64,000 bases of DNA from Salinisphaera aquimarina (GTDB lineage: Bacteria; Pseudomonadota; Gammaproteobacteria; Nevskiales; Salinisphaeraceae), in contig NZ_JBHRSS010000008.1 in the NCBI RefSeq assembly GCF_042643355.1, positions 186,001 through 250,000 on the forward strand, given 5' to 3'. A program made the translations under genes and the position numbers. Positions 42,151 to 50,283 of this stretch are shown piece by piece. Numbering within the stretch: position 1 is the first letter of the stretch; each line of letters opens with the position of its first letter. The notes under the pieces were generated by a model, which searched no databases, was not told where the DNA came from, and saw nothing but the letters and a program-made list of their open reading frames with translations.

Positions 42151-42181
42151 AGCGTAAAACCTCCAGTGGCTTGAGGGTAAA
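42151..42181 (-). promoter_or_regulatory. Probable MerR-type promoter of CDF-lspA operon
   Basis: On the minus strand TTTACC (42,176-42,181) and TACGCT (42,151-42,156) are 19 bases apart. An imperfect dyad CCTC...GGAGG lies between them. The match is weaker than at 38,940, but the spacer is the same. Confidence 0.55.
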
Positions 42182-42190
42182 GCCTTGCGA

Positions 42191-43672
42191 TCAACGGGTT
42201 CGCGTCACGCGCAAAAGGCCGAGCGCGAGCGCCGTCAGCGCGATCATTGCCAGGACCGGGTAATCTCGCCAGCGCCCGTACGGGGTCATTCCCCGCCGCG
42301 GCGTCACTTCGGCGGAAATCGAGTTAACCTCGAACTGAGCTGCGCGCGCCAGAAGCCGTCCGTTGTGATCTACCACCGCGGTGATGCCGGTGTTGGCCGC
42401 CCGCAGGAGGGGGCGGCCGGTTTCGATAGCTCGCATTTGAGCGATCTGCAGGTGTTGTTGCGGGCCCAGCGAATCGCCGAACCAGGCATCGTTGGTGATA
42501 TTGACCAACAGCCGAGCGTCGGGAAGCAGATCGGCGACCTCGCCCCCAAATGCCACGTCGAAACAGATCAATGCGCCAACAGGCACGTCACCCACATCCA
42601 GCAAGCGGGGGCGTTTGCCCTCGGTAAAATCAGTGACCGGCGCGCCCAGCAGATTGAGTACAGGACCGAGCGCGTTGCGTAAAGGGATGTATTCACCAAA
42701 AGGCACCAAGTGGCGCTTGTAGTAGAACGCGGCGGGGTCGCCCAGGCGAACGGCGCTGTTGTAGGCGTCGCCTTGCTCGGTACGTACCGGAATGCCGAGT
42801 ATCAGGGTCGAGCCGTGCTTGCCGAGCTGTGATTTGATCCGCCCGAGATATACATCCGCCTGGTCGTACCAGATGGGCAGTGCTGTCTCGGGCCAGACGA
42901 TGAGATCCGTTCCGAGATACGGCTGCGTCAGATTACGATAGCGCTTCAGAGTCGAGGGTAGTGTTTCTGGCTTCCACTTGTTGTCTTGCGCCATATTGCC
43001 CTGGATCAGTGCGACGGAAAGCGGCTTGGACGTCGGATAAGTCCATTCGCGGTCAAGGAGGGCGACGCCAGCCCATACCGCCGCGATTGCTCCCACAGTA
43101 AGTGCGGCGCGGCAGATATTGGGCCGCAGGCAGAACCAGGCCAAACCTCCAGCGATGATTGTCAAAACCAGGCTCACGCCGAGCACACCGAATACGGGGG
43201 CGAGGGCAGCGAGCGGTGTGCTCACTTGACTATATCCCAGGAAAAGCCAGGGAAAGCCGGTGAGAAACCAAAGCCGAACCCATTCGGTCAATACCCAGGC
43301 TGCGGGCAGCCCAAGCCAAAGCGCCACCCCGTCCATCTGCGGTCGTAGTTTGCGAACGAGGTAGATCGCCGACCAGGGAAATACGGCGAGTAGCGCGATA
43401 AAGACCAAGGTCACGGCAGCGGCCGCCACGGGGCCGCTGCCGTACCGGTCGATGCTGATGTAAACCCATGAGACACCGGTTCCGAAGTAGCCGACACCGA
43501 AGAGATAAGCAACCCAGAGCGCGTCGCGTTCTCGCAAGCGAGACACGAGCGCAAACAATACTGCCGGCGACAGCACGGCCAGCCAATACCAATCGACCGG
43601 CGCGAATGCCAACGGTAGCGCTGCGCCGGCAAGCAATGCACTGCAATGCGCCAACGACAGTCGCCGTAGCAA
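42191..43672 (-). CDS. lnt: Apolipoprotein N-acyltransferase
   Basis: Lnt adds the third acyl chain to lipoproteins in the inner membrane. The 493-residue protein has six N-terminal helices. A nitrilase-type domain follows, with catalytic Glu in VWPETALPIW, a Lys region near KRHLVPFGEYIPL and the Cys in GALICFDVAFGGEV. The TTG at 43,672 is the first usual start, but no Shine-Dalgarno sequence precedes it; an ATT 24 bases upstream follows AAGGA. A strong MerR-type promoter lies about 90 bases upstream. It completes an lgt-lspA-lnt set. Confidence 0.88.
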   Translation of the reverse strand: MLRRLSLAHCSALLAGAALPLAFAPVDWYWLAVLSPAVLFALVSRLRERDALWVAYLFGVGYFGTGVSWVYISIDRYGSGPVAAAAVTLVFIALLAVFPWSAIYLVRKLRPQMDGVALWLGLPAAWVLTEWVRLWFLTGFPWLFLGYSQVSTPLAALAPVFGVLGVSLVLTIIAGGLAWFCLRPNICRAALTVGAIAAVWAGVALLDREWTYPTSKPLSVALIQGNMAQDNKWKPETLPSTLKRYRNLTQPYLGTDLIVWPETALPIWYDQADVYLGRIKSQLGKHGSTLILGIPVRTEQGDAYNSAVRLGDPAAFYYKRHLVPFGEYIPLRNALGPVLNLLGAPVTDFTEGKRPRLLDVGDVPVGALICFDVAFGGEVADLLPDARLLVNITNDAWFGDSLGPQQHLQIAQMRAIETGRPLLRAANTGITAVVDHNGRLLARAAQFEVNSISAEVTPRRGMTPYGRWRDYPVLAMIALTALALGLLRVTRTR

Positions 43673-43763
43673 AAGGAGACGAAGCGCCTTAATAGCGTTC
43701 CTTGTGGCTTGCTGTCGTACGAGAATCTCGGATTTAGTCGTGCTGAAAATTGCTCATTGCTGC

Positions 43764-43794
43764 ACTATGGAGCCTCTAGCCGCTAGAGACTCAA
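43764..43794 (-). promoter_or_regulatory. MerR-type promoter of lnt
   Basis: On the minus strand TTGAGT (43,789-43,794) and CATAGT (43,764-43,769) are 19 bases apart. The dyad CTCTAGC-c-GCTAGAG (43,774-43,788) extends to 11-base arms with one mismatch. It shares the core of the zntA and CDF-uppP operators. Confidence 0.75.
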
Positions 43795-43980
43795 GCGCCG
43801 CAGCCATTATTTATGCTGCGCTAACCGGTTGCCGCAGATCGCTACACCGGAGTCACGTTCGAGATCAAGGGCTCAAGGAGGACAGGCATCAAACATCATT
43901 TGCAATAAGCCGCGAGAGGCTTAGCGTACGATTTATTCCGTTTCGTGAGTTGACCCCAATAATCGGCCCATCACGCACTA

Positions 43981-44096
43981 TTGACACTGCGCATCCAATC
44001 TGTTTAGGCTTTATTCGAACACCTACCGCTAGGTTCATAGCGGCCCTTCAAGCCTCGACGGATCGTGTAACGAGGCGGCTTTCGAGTCCGATCCAG
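43981..44096 (+). ncRNA. Conserved double-hairpin upstream region, copy B
   Basis: TTGACA at 43,981 is followed 41 bases later by the segment 44,022-44,094 shared with 16,657-16,731. It has stem CCGCT/AGCGG (44,026-44,030 with 44,039-44,043). A second stem is GCCTCG/CGAGGC (44,052-44,057 with 44,071-44,076). Stems agree with copy A while loops vary. It stands ahead of the DUF3577-ardC cluster. No gene lies between 43,795 and 44,197. Confidence 0.5.
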
Positions 44097-44129
44097 TTTC
44101 CATTCATCGTTGCGCCAGCAGCACCTTCC

Positions 44130-44197
44130 AACCCACGCTTGGGGAGCATCAGCCCCAAGTGGGGCGTGGTGTGTCCCCTATTTCAAGGAGAAACACC
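44130..44197 (+). promoter_or_regulatory. Leader RNA element 5
   Basis: CTTGGGG (44,138-44,144) pairs with CCCCAAG (44,153-44,159). GGTGT (44,168-44,172) pairs with ACACC (44,193-44,197), next to the ATG, with AAGGAG in the loop. The plan equals that of the leaders at 16,770-18,500. Confidence 0.65.
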
Positions 44198-44812
44198 ATG
44201 TCTGAATACTTCGATCTTCATACGCAAGGCATTGGCTATCTGAACCGCGTTCGCGAGGTTCGCCCCAAGAACGGCACGCCGTTCTGGGCCTGTGATATCG
44301 CGGCACTTCACGGTTCGACTGACAACGTCAATCACACGCGTTTTGATTGCCGTATCAGCGGCTCCAAAGCGATCGACCTGGTCCAGCAGTATCAGGACGC
44401 CGTAAAACAGGACCGCAAGGTCTTGATCGGTTTCCGGCTCGGCGATCTGTACGTAGACACGTTCACCTATGCCAAGGGCGAACGTGCAGGCGAGACGGGC
44501 GTCAGCCTGAAATCCCGCCTGCTCTACATCGGCTTCATCAAGATCGACGGCGAGACTGTTTACAGCGCGGAGACGGCATCGGACGACGGCGAGGAAACGG
44601 AATCGCAGCACAGCGACTCCGGATCCGAGACCGCATCCGAATCGGGAGCGGCCACGCCTGTGTCGGATACTGACCGCATGCCGGCCGAGGTCAAACTGTC
44701 GAAGGACGATCCCGACTTTCAGGAGCGCAAGGAAGCACTCAAGGCAGCGGGCTATCGTTTCGGCAATCAAGCCAAGGTCTGGCGTCTGGCCGCCACAACC
44801 GCGGCCGTATAG
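44198..44812 (+). CDS. DUF3577 protein (STY4534-type ICE replication protein)
   Basis: The 204-residue product begins EYFDLHTQGIGYLNRVREVRP and contains FWACDIAALHGSTDNVNHTR and LYVDTFTYAKGE. These are typical of DUF3577/STY4534 proteins, named as ICE replication-associated; they may bind single-stranded DNA. The middle is an acidic Ser/Glu-rich linker (about 125-165), then a short conserved tail LKAAGYRFGNQAKVWRL. The ATG at 44,198 follows the leader. Its transcript is ended by the terminator at 44,827. Confidence 0.82.
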   Translation: MSEYFDLHTQGIGYLNRVREVRPKNGTPFWACDIAALHGSTDNVNHTRFDCRISGSKAIDLVQQYQDAVKQDRKVLIGFRLGDLYVDTFTYAKGERAGETGVSLKSRLLYIGFIKIDGETVYSAETASDDGEETESQHSDSGSETASESGAATPVSDTDRMPAEVKLSKDDPDFQERKEALKAAGYRFGNQAKVWRLAATTAAV

Positions 44813-44826
44813 GCTATAAACGACAT

Positions 44827-44849
44827 CGGGACGTTCGCGTCCCGATTTT
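44827..44849 (+). terminator. Rho-independent terminator after DUF3577 gene
   Basis: CGGGACG (44,827-44,833) pairs with CGTCCCG (44,838-44,844) around a TTCG loop, followed by ATTTTC. It stands between the DUF3577 gene and the ardC leader, so ardC is read through or has its own promoter. Confidence 0.75.
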
Positions 44850-44866
44850 CAACCTCTCGTTTTCAC

Positions 44867-44933
44867 TCCCGGCTGGGGAACATCGTTCCCCATTGGGCGC
44901 GGTGTTTCTGGCCGAATGATCAGGAGAAACACC
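44867..44933 (+). promoter_or_regulatory. Leader RNA element 6
   Basis: GGGGAAC (44,875-44,881) pairs with GTTCCCC (44,885-44,891). GGTGTTT (44,901-44,907) pairs with AAACACC (44,927-44,933) directly before the ATG of ardC, with AGGAG in the loop. This is one of the two strongest copies of the leader. Confidence 0.7.
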
Positions 44934-45818
44934 ATGTCCAAAACGGATATTCGCAAGCAGATTACCGATCAGATCATCGACGCACTGGAACAGGGCACCC
45001 TGCCCTGGCGCTGTCCCTGGGACCGCACACAGACCCTCAACATCCCGGTCAATTTGAGCACCGGCCATGATTACCACGGCTTCAACGTCGTGTTTCTGTG
45101 GTGCTGCCAGTTACGACAGCGCTATAGCACCGGTCACTGGCTGACGTACCGTCAGGCTCAGGAACTGGGCGGTCAGGTTCGCAAAAATGAGCACAGCTCA
45201 CCGGCGATCTTCTACAAGGCGTTCGAGAAAGAAACCGGCGAGGTCGACGACAACGGCGATGCTGTCACTGAGCAAATTCGCGTGTTGCGTCACTTCAAGG
45301 TCTTCAACCTGGATCAGATCGACGGCCTCGAGGCCCCTGATCCGCGCCCGCGGTTTGGGTTCGAGCCGGTCGAGGCAGCCGAGCGCATTCTGAATGCGTC
45401 CGGTATCACGATCCTGCATGGCGGCGCTCGCGCCTGCTATCGACCCAACACGGACATCATCACGATGCCCGACCGGGATCGATTCGGCTCTGCGACCGAC
45501 TACTACGCCACGGCGATGCACGAACTGGCCCATGCGACCCAACATGCGTCACGTTGTGCTCGACCAAGATACGAAACCACCGTCCGCGAGGGTGCTTATG
45601 CGTTCGAGGAACTGGTGGCCGAGCTCGGCTCGCTCTATTGCATGTCGGCGCTAGGCCTTTATGGCGACATCGCAAACCATGCAGACTATATCGCGGACTG
45701 GCTCAGTGTTCTTAAAGAGGATAAATCGGCCATCTTTCGAGCCGCAGCCTATGCTGAAACAGCCTACCAATGGCTAATTGGTCCCCTTAAAACCGGATCG
45801 GTTGATACCGCCGCCTGA
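44934..45818 (+). CDS. ardC: ArdC-type anti-restriction protein with zincin-like domain
   Basis: The 294-residue protein begins KTDIRKQITDQIIDALEQGT and PWRCPW, the N-terminal single-stranded-DNA-binding domain of ArdC (DUF1738). The C-terminal metallopeptidase-like part has HELAHATQH (near residue 195), giving HExxH, and EELVAELGSLY (near 225) with the third ligand. ArdC protects incoming conjugative DNA in a new host. The ATG at 44,934 directly follows leader 6. A terminator closes the transcript just after the stop. Confidence 0.9.
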   Translation: MSKTDIRKQITDQIIDALEQGTLPWRCPWDRTQTLNIPVNLSTGHDYHGFNVVFLWCCQLRQRYSTGHWLTYRQAQELGGQVRKNEHSSPAIFYKAFEKETGEVDDNGDAVTEQIRVLRHFKVFNLDQIDGLEAPDPRPRFGFEPVEAAERILNASGITILHGGARACYRPNTDIITMPDRDRFGSATDYYATAMHELAHATQHASRCARPRYETTVREGAYAFEELVAELGSLYCMSALGLYGDIANHADYIADWLSVLKEDKSAIFRAAAYAETAYQWLIGPLKTGSVDTAA

Positions 45819-45833
45819 TGACGGCCTTCACTC

Positions 45834-45861
45834 AAGCCCTGCACACCGTGCGGGGCTTTTT
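45834..45861 (+). terminator. Rho-independent terminator after ardC
   Basis: AAGCCCTGCAC pairs with GTGCGGGGCTT (one mismatch/bulge), followed by a run of T. Another short hairpin, AAAAGGC/GCCTTTT, stands at 45,956-45,973, and a CTGCCGCGGCAG palindrome at 45,923. Confidence 0.8.
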
Positions 45862-46090
45862 CCGACATCACAAAAAAGCTGGCCCTGATAGCGGCGCTTT
45901 ATCCGTATCGTGAGTAGCCCTTCTGCCGCGGCAGCAGACCCTCTTCCGATCGTGGAAAAGGCATGAGCCTTTTGGGGTACCGATCTTGCGCACTCAGCCG
46001 GGCCGGACGCTCGATCAAGTTCATCCACACCCGAGAACGCACCACATAGCGCCAACTGTGTACTGGCGCACTTCTTTCAAGCTGATTCAG

Positions 46091-46167
46091 GCGTGGTCGC
46101 GTCGTGGCCTTCCCAGGGCCGGCTCTCGGAGCCGATCGCGGGAAGGCCACGGCCTTCTTGACCACGC
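46091..46167. other. Nested inverted repeat, candidate oriT
   Basis: Outer arms GCGTGGTC (46,091-46,098) and GACCACGC (46,160-46,167) flank perfect 11-base arms GTGGCCTTCCC (46,104-46,114) and GGGAAGGCCAC (46,140-46,150). Inside these, GGCTC/GAGCC can form a third hairpin. The structure lies in 800 bases without a gene, between ardC and the relaxase gene. Long inverted repeats at this place are typical of transfer origins. The nick site is not identified. Confidence 0.5.
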
Positions 46168-46385
46168 CGGCTGCCCGTCTCCGGAAGTCGACGGTGCCCC
46201 TTTGTGCGGTGATCCGCGCCCACAGATGAATCAGGTTCGCAACGCCCCGATAGCGAACCCGCGTGACCGGGCCTTACCGACGACGAGGCCAATGTCATAG
46301 CCCTGGGGCAATCCTCCAATCCGGCGATGCGCGTTTTCACTATGCTGCGCGTCGCGATCAACACGCTCAATACGGTAGTCACCCG

Positions 46386-46409
46386 GGCCGCGCCGATGCG
46401 CGGCCTTTT
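46386..46409 (+). terminator. Rho-independent terminator-like hairpin
   Basis: GGCCGCG (46,386-46,392) pairs with CGCGGCC (46,399-46,405) followed by TTTT. It lies 210 bases before the relaxase gene and may end a short transcript from the region or shield traI. Confidence 0.6.
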
Positions 46410-46553
46410 ACGTTGCGACAGCGGTGACAGCGAAGGGCTGGCGTAAAGGGCCGAATGGAATAGGTTTTTGAATGGTAATGGACTTACCCGTGGAAAGGCT
46501 CCGATAGAGCCTGCTCGAAAGGGCGAAAGGGCCGCGCATACGCGCAAGGGCAG

Positions 46554-46580
46554 AAATTCACTCGGTCGCCGAGTGAATTT
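46554..46580. repeat. Perfect 12-base inverted repeat before traI
   Basis: AAATTCACTCGG (46,554-46,565) and CCGAGTGAATTT (46,569-46,580) are perfectly complementary around a TCG centre, 41 bases before the relaxase start. It could be an operator for traI, a nick-site hairpin of oriT, or a terminator without T tract. The sequence does not decide between these. Confidence 0.6.
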
Positions 46581-46621
46581 GTCGCACCAAAAACCCGCTT
46601 TATCCGGCACGATCGATCACC

Positions 46622-48448
46622 GTGATCGTTTCGCGTTTCAAGAAATGGCTCCGTTCCAGCGAAGACGCTGGAACAGCCGGCCGTGTCGAGCGTAATCGTT
46701 TCAAGGTTCGCTCGGCTTCGGAATTGCTCGCCCCATTTGAAGGCGAGCTCGCGGCCATCCGTGCACGCGCGGGCGTACCGGCCGAACATTGGCGTTCGCT
46801 GTACCAAGTGGTCTTCGATAATTATGCGGCGCTGGTACAGCATCTGCCGGCCTCCGAATCCCATCATCACGCCGGCGCCAGTGGTCTGCTACAGCACGGC
46901 ATCGAAGTAGCGCGCCACACGCTGGATCTGAAACAGGGCATCATCCTGCCGCGCGGCGAAGCACCCGAGGTGCAATCCCGAGTCCAGGATCTGTGGACGT
47001 ATGCGTGCTTCACCGCCGCCCTGCTCCACGATCTCGGCAAACCCGTAACAGATCAGCACATCACACTCTATGACGGGCCGCATGCCCGTCGCAGCGCCTG
47101 GTCGCCCGTGCACGGTCCGATGCCGGTCGGGGCGACCTATGGCATCGAGTTTAATTCCAAGCGCGTCTATCGCCACCACGAGCGGATCCCCCCGTTGTTG
47201 GTGCACCATCTGCTATCGACCGAGGGGCTGCAGTGGATCGCAAGCGACCAGAGCGCGCTGCACAACTGGCTCGCGGCAATCCAGGGCGATCCATCGAATG
47301 CCGACGCCATCGGTGAAATCGTGGGCCAGGCGGACGGTCTGTCGGTGGCGCGCAATCTCAGTGGCAGCAAAAACGTACAGCTACCGACCGCCAAGGCCAA
47401 GCCGCTTGTCGAGCGCTTGCTCACCGGACTGCGTTATCTGTTGGATGACGGCGATCTGCCAATGAACCGCCGCGGCGCGGCCGCCTACCTCGACGATGAC
47501 ACGCTCTGGCTGGTGTCAAAGACTACGCTCGACAAGCTCCGCACCCACCTGATCGAGGAAGGACAGCCAGGGATCCCGACCCGGAATGACCGGCTCATGG
47601 ATGAGCTGCAACAACATGGTCTGTTGGTTCCCAACGACGACCGCGCGGTTTGGCTCTGCTCGATCACGATCGCGGACTGGCAGCAACATCTGACGTGTCT
47701 GCGCATGCATGCCAGCCAGATCTGGCCGGATCCAACCCGACGCCCGGCGTCGATGCATGGCCACGTTGAACCGCTGGGATCTGAGACAGCCAAAGGCGCA
47801 GCCGACCAAGTCACCAACAGACCAAGTGAATCCGCCCAGTCCGCAGAACCGCGCTCAACCGGGGCTGCAACAGCTCCGGAGGGAAACAATCAACAAGCGG
47901 CCTCATCGATTGACGATCTGACTTTGCCGTTCGACCTACCGGCCGACGCGGCGGGCGAAGATGAGACTGCACCAGTTAACACGCCCCCGGCCAAGGCTCA
48001 AGAGAGCACTGCAACAGGCTCCGAATCGACCGTTCAGCGCGAGTTTGCCGCAGCCCATAAAGCGGACGGCCAAGTCGCCGGCATGGAGGCCAGCGAAGAC
48101 GCTGGCGAGCGTTTCGTGGCCTGGCTCAAACACTCCATAGAAAACCAGACGGTGCCGATCAACACAGCTCAGGCACGAATCCACGTACTGCCCGAGGGCT
48201 TGGCCCTGGTGTCACCCCGGATATTTCGGGACTTCGACTCGGCGAACTGGAGCCATGCGCAGAAGCGGTTTCAGAAGCTCAAGCTGCACCGGAAGACGCC
48301 CAGCGACGAGAACATCTGGACATGTCAGGCGGCAGGCAGCCGAAAACGGTCTTTATTAAAGGTCATCCTTATACCCAACCCGGACACCGCGCTTGCCATA
48401 GATCTGCCTAAACCCAACGCGGCCCTTGCACTAATAAAAGCCTCGTAG
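46622..48448 (+). CDS. traI: MobH-type TraI relaxase
   Basis: The 608-residue protein has the TraI_2 HD-like relaxase domain: HHHAGASGLLQHGIEVARHT (near residues 80-100) and FTAALLHDLGKPVTDQHI (near 130-148), with conserved His/Asp ligands. The linker (about 375-470) is Ser/Glu/Ala-rich. The C-terminal TraI_2_C-type region is about 500-600. MobH relaxases nick oriT and lead the DNA into the recipient with the TraD coupling protein. GTG at 46,622 is the first start, although no Shine-Dalgarno sequence is evident. Confidence 0.88.
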   Translation: MIVSRFKKWLRSSEDAGTAGRVERNRFKVRSASELLAPFEGELAAIRARAGVPAEHWRSLYQVVFDNYAALVQHLPASESHHHAGASGLLQHGIEVARHTLDLKQGIILPRGEAPEVQSRVQDLWTYACFTAALLHDLGKPVTDQHITLYDGPHARRSAWSPVHGPMPVGATYGIEFNSKRVYRHHERIPPLLVHHLLSTEGLQWIASDQSALHNWLAAIQGDPSNADAIGEIVGQADGLSVARNLSGSKNVQLPTAKAKPLVERLLTGLRYLLDDGDLPMNRRGAAAYLDDDTLWLVSKTTLDKLRTHLIEEGQPGIPTRNDRLMDELQQHGLLVPNDDRAVWLCSITIADWQQHLTCLRMHASQIWPDPTRRPASMHGHVEPLGSETAKGAADQVTNRPSESAQSAEPRSTGAATAPEGNNQQAASSIDDLTLPFDLPADAAGEDETAPVNTPPAKAQESTATGSESTVQREFAAAHKADGQVAGMEASEDAGERFVAWLKHSIENQTVPINTAQARIHVLPEGLALVSPRIFRDFDSANWSHAQKRFQKLKLHRKTPSDENIWTCQAAGSRKRSLLKVILIPNPDTALAIDLPKPNAALALIKAS

Positions 48449-48620
48449 CCAGAATCCTGCTGAAGAACATGCGGACCGGACAAATATCCCACGTCATTTG
48501 ACGATCCATCGCAGCCTAGCGCGTCAAAAATAAGGCTTTAGCTGAAGCACAAGCAGTACAGTCCGAACGAGGAAAATAAGGACATGCAGGAAATCACGAT
48601 TGGGTATCGTTACGGCTGCG

Positions 48621-49802
48621 TCAGGCTCTCGCTTTCAGCGATTCGAGGTAATCAGCCCATGCTTGCATCATACGGCGCCGCTCAGCCGAATGCTCGGCAT
48701 AGTTATATGCTGCTCGCACGTTGTCGCGTTCAGCGTGCGCCAATTGCCGTTCAATCGCATCACGATTCCAGCCTTGCTCGTTCAAAAGCGTTGACGCCAT
48801 GCTGCGAAAGCCATGCCCCGTCATCTGGTCTTTGTCATAACCAAGCCGCCGCAGTGCCGCGTTGATTGTGTTCTCGCTCATCGGTCGATCACAGGAACGC
48901 GCGCCGGGAAAGACGTAGCGACCAGCTCCTGTTAGCGGTTTCAGATCACGGAGTATGAGAATGGCCTGCGTGGCCAAAGGCACGATATGCAATGCGTTCA
49001 TTTTCATCCGACTGGCCGGGATACGCCAAACGCTCCCTTCCAAATCGAACTCACCCCATTCGGCTTTGCGCAATTCGCCGGGCCGAACGAAAACCATTGG
49101 CGCCAGTTGCAGCGCGCAGCGCGTAGCATGCTGTCCGGAATAGCCATCAATATCTCGCAGCAATGGCCCAATTTCACCCGGATTAACAATACTGGCGTAG
49201 CGTGTGACGCGGCGTGTCTTGAGTGCACCTTGAAGATCCGGCGTCGGATCGCGTTGCGTCCGACCCGTGGCGACGGCAAAACGCATTACTTGGCCTACCA
49301 GCTGCTTAACACGATGCGCTGTTTCGATGGCTCCCCGTGCCTCAATGCGGCGTAGCATCTGAAGCACCTCCGGGGGCTCTAATTCATGCACTTTAGTCTG
49401 CCCGATCCAGGGAAACGCATCGCGCTCCAGCCGACGGGTGACCTGGTGCTTGTTGCTCTGACTCCATTGACCGCTACGCGCATCGATCCATTCACGCGCA
49501 ACCGCCTCGAATGTATCTGCGGCCGTCCGTGCGCGCTTCTCGGCCTGTCTCTTGGCACTGGGATCTATCCCCGCCGCGATAGCCTTCCGTGCATCCCCAC
49601 GCCGCTCTCTGGCGTCTCTTAGCGATACCTCGGGGTAGGCGCCTAACGATAGCAACTTTTCTTTACCGCCAATACGGTATTTGAGTCGCCAAGACTTGCC
49701 GCCTGTCGGCGCTACCAGCAAGTACATGCCCGCGCCATCGCTCAGCTTGTACGGCTTTTCGCCCGGCTTAGCGTTCTTGATTTGGGTCGCCGTCAGCTTC
49801 AT
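48621..49802 (-). CDS. int: P4-type tyrosine integrase of the ICE
   Basis: The 393-residue recombinase starts KLTATQIKNAKPGEKPYKLSD, the DUF4102 arm-binding domain of P4-type integrases. A core-binding domain follows (about 100-190), then the catalytic domain: VRPGELRKAEW (Arg), HGFRSMASTLL (His-Arg) and VRAAYNYAEH (nucleophile Tyr). These enzymes integrate at tRNA 3' ends. The ATG at 49,802 is preferred to 49,823 because it starts the domain. The gene points away from tRNA-Cys, 163 bases off. Converging on it is traI. Confidence 0.93.
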   Translation of the reverse strand: MKLTATQIKNAKPGEKPYKLSDGAGMYLLVAPTGGKSWRLKYRIGGKEKLLSLGAYPEVSLRDARERRGDARKAIAAGIDPSAKRQAEKRARTAADTFEAVAREWIDARSGQWSQSNKHQVTRRLERDAFPWIGQTKVHELEPPEVLQMLRRIEARGAIETAHRVKQLVGQVMRFAVATGRTQRDPTPDLQGALKTRRVTRYASIVNPGEIGPLLRDIDGYSGQHATRCALQLAPMVFVRPGELRKAEWGEFDLEGSVWRIPASRMKMNALHIVPLATQAILILRDLKPLTGAGRYVFPGARSCDRPMSENTINAALRRLGYDKDQMTGHGFRSMASTLLNEQGWNRDAIERQLAHAERDNVRAAYNYAEHSAERRRMMQAWADYLESLKARA

Positions 49803-49804
49803 TT

Positions 49805-49862
49805 GGGGGTATCCGTGCTGCACTGGGGGTATCTACCCCCATATGTACCCCCAAATACCCCC
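49805..49862. repeat. Five TACCCCC heptamers between int and tRNA-Cys
   Basis: TACCCCC occurs at 49,834, 49,846 and 49,856. Its complement, GGGGGTA, occurs at 49,805 and 49,825. The pair at 49,825-49,840 forms a TGGGGGTA-TC-TACCCCCA palindrome. The spacing of the direct copies is 12 and 10 bases. Such repeats next to int are commonly arm-type binding sites for integrase or an excision factor. Confidence 0.6.
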
Positions 49863-49965
49863 GGATTTCAATGGACGAGCTTGGCATGTGACAGACACCG
49901 AGAACGAAAAAAGCCGGTAAATACGGGCTTTCGAAGACGTTCTTGGAATACTATGGAACAATTGA

Positions 49966-50039
49966 TGGAGGCCAGGCCCGGAATCGAACCGAGGTACGCG
50001 GCTTTGCAGGCCGCTGCATAACCACTCTGCCACCTGGCC
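49966..50039 (-). tRNA. tRNA-Cys (GCA), presumed ICE attachment site
   Basis: The minus strand begins GGCCAGGTGGCAGAG and folds as a tRNA with anticodon GCA, GTTCGATTC T-loop and a coded CCA end at 49,966-49,968. Its 3' end faces the integrase gene, so the last 15-25 bases are the probable attachment core. The copy at the other end of the ICE is outside the window. Confidence 0.93.
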
Positions 50040-50125
50040 GGTGCGGTACTCCGTGCGTACAGCGCGTCGGAGACCGATAAAGAAAAACCCCGACCGATCG
50101 GGCCGAGGTTTCGGCGGTGTCTATT

Positions 50126-50200
50126 TGGAGCGGGAAACGAGATTCGAACTCGCGACCCCAACCTTGGCAAGGTTGTGCTCTACCACTGAGCTATTCCCGC
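50126..50200 (-). tRNA. tRNA-Gly (GCC)
   Basis: The minus strand begins GCGGGAATAGCTCAG and ends with TCCCGCTCCA. The anticodon is GCC and the T-loop is GTTCGAATC. It lies between pgsA and tRNA-Cys, the same order as glyW-cysT in E. coli. Confidence 0.95.
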
Positions 50201-50283
50201 CCGTCGAGAGCGCATATTCTAGGGCAGACTGTTTTCCTGTCAAGGCATTTCGGGGAAACAATTTTCCGCGACGACGCAGATGC

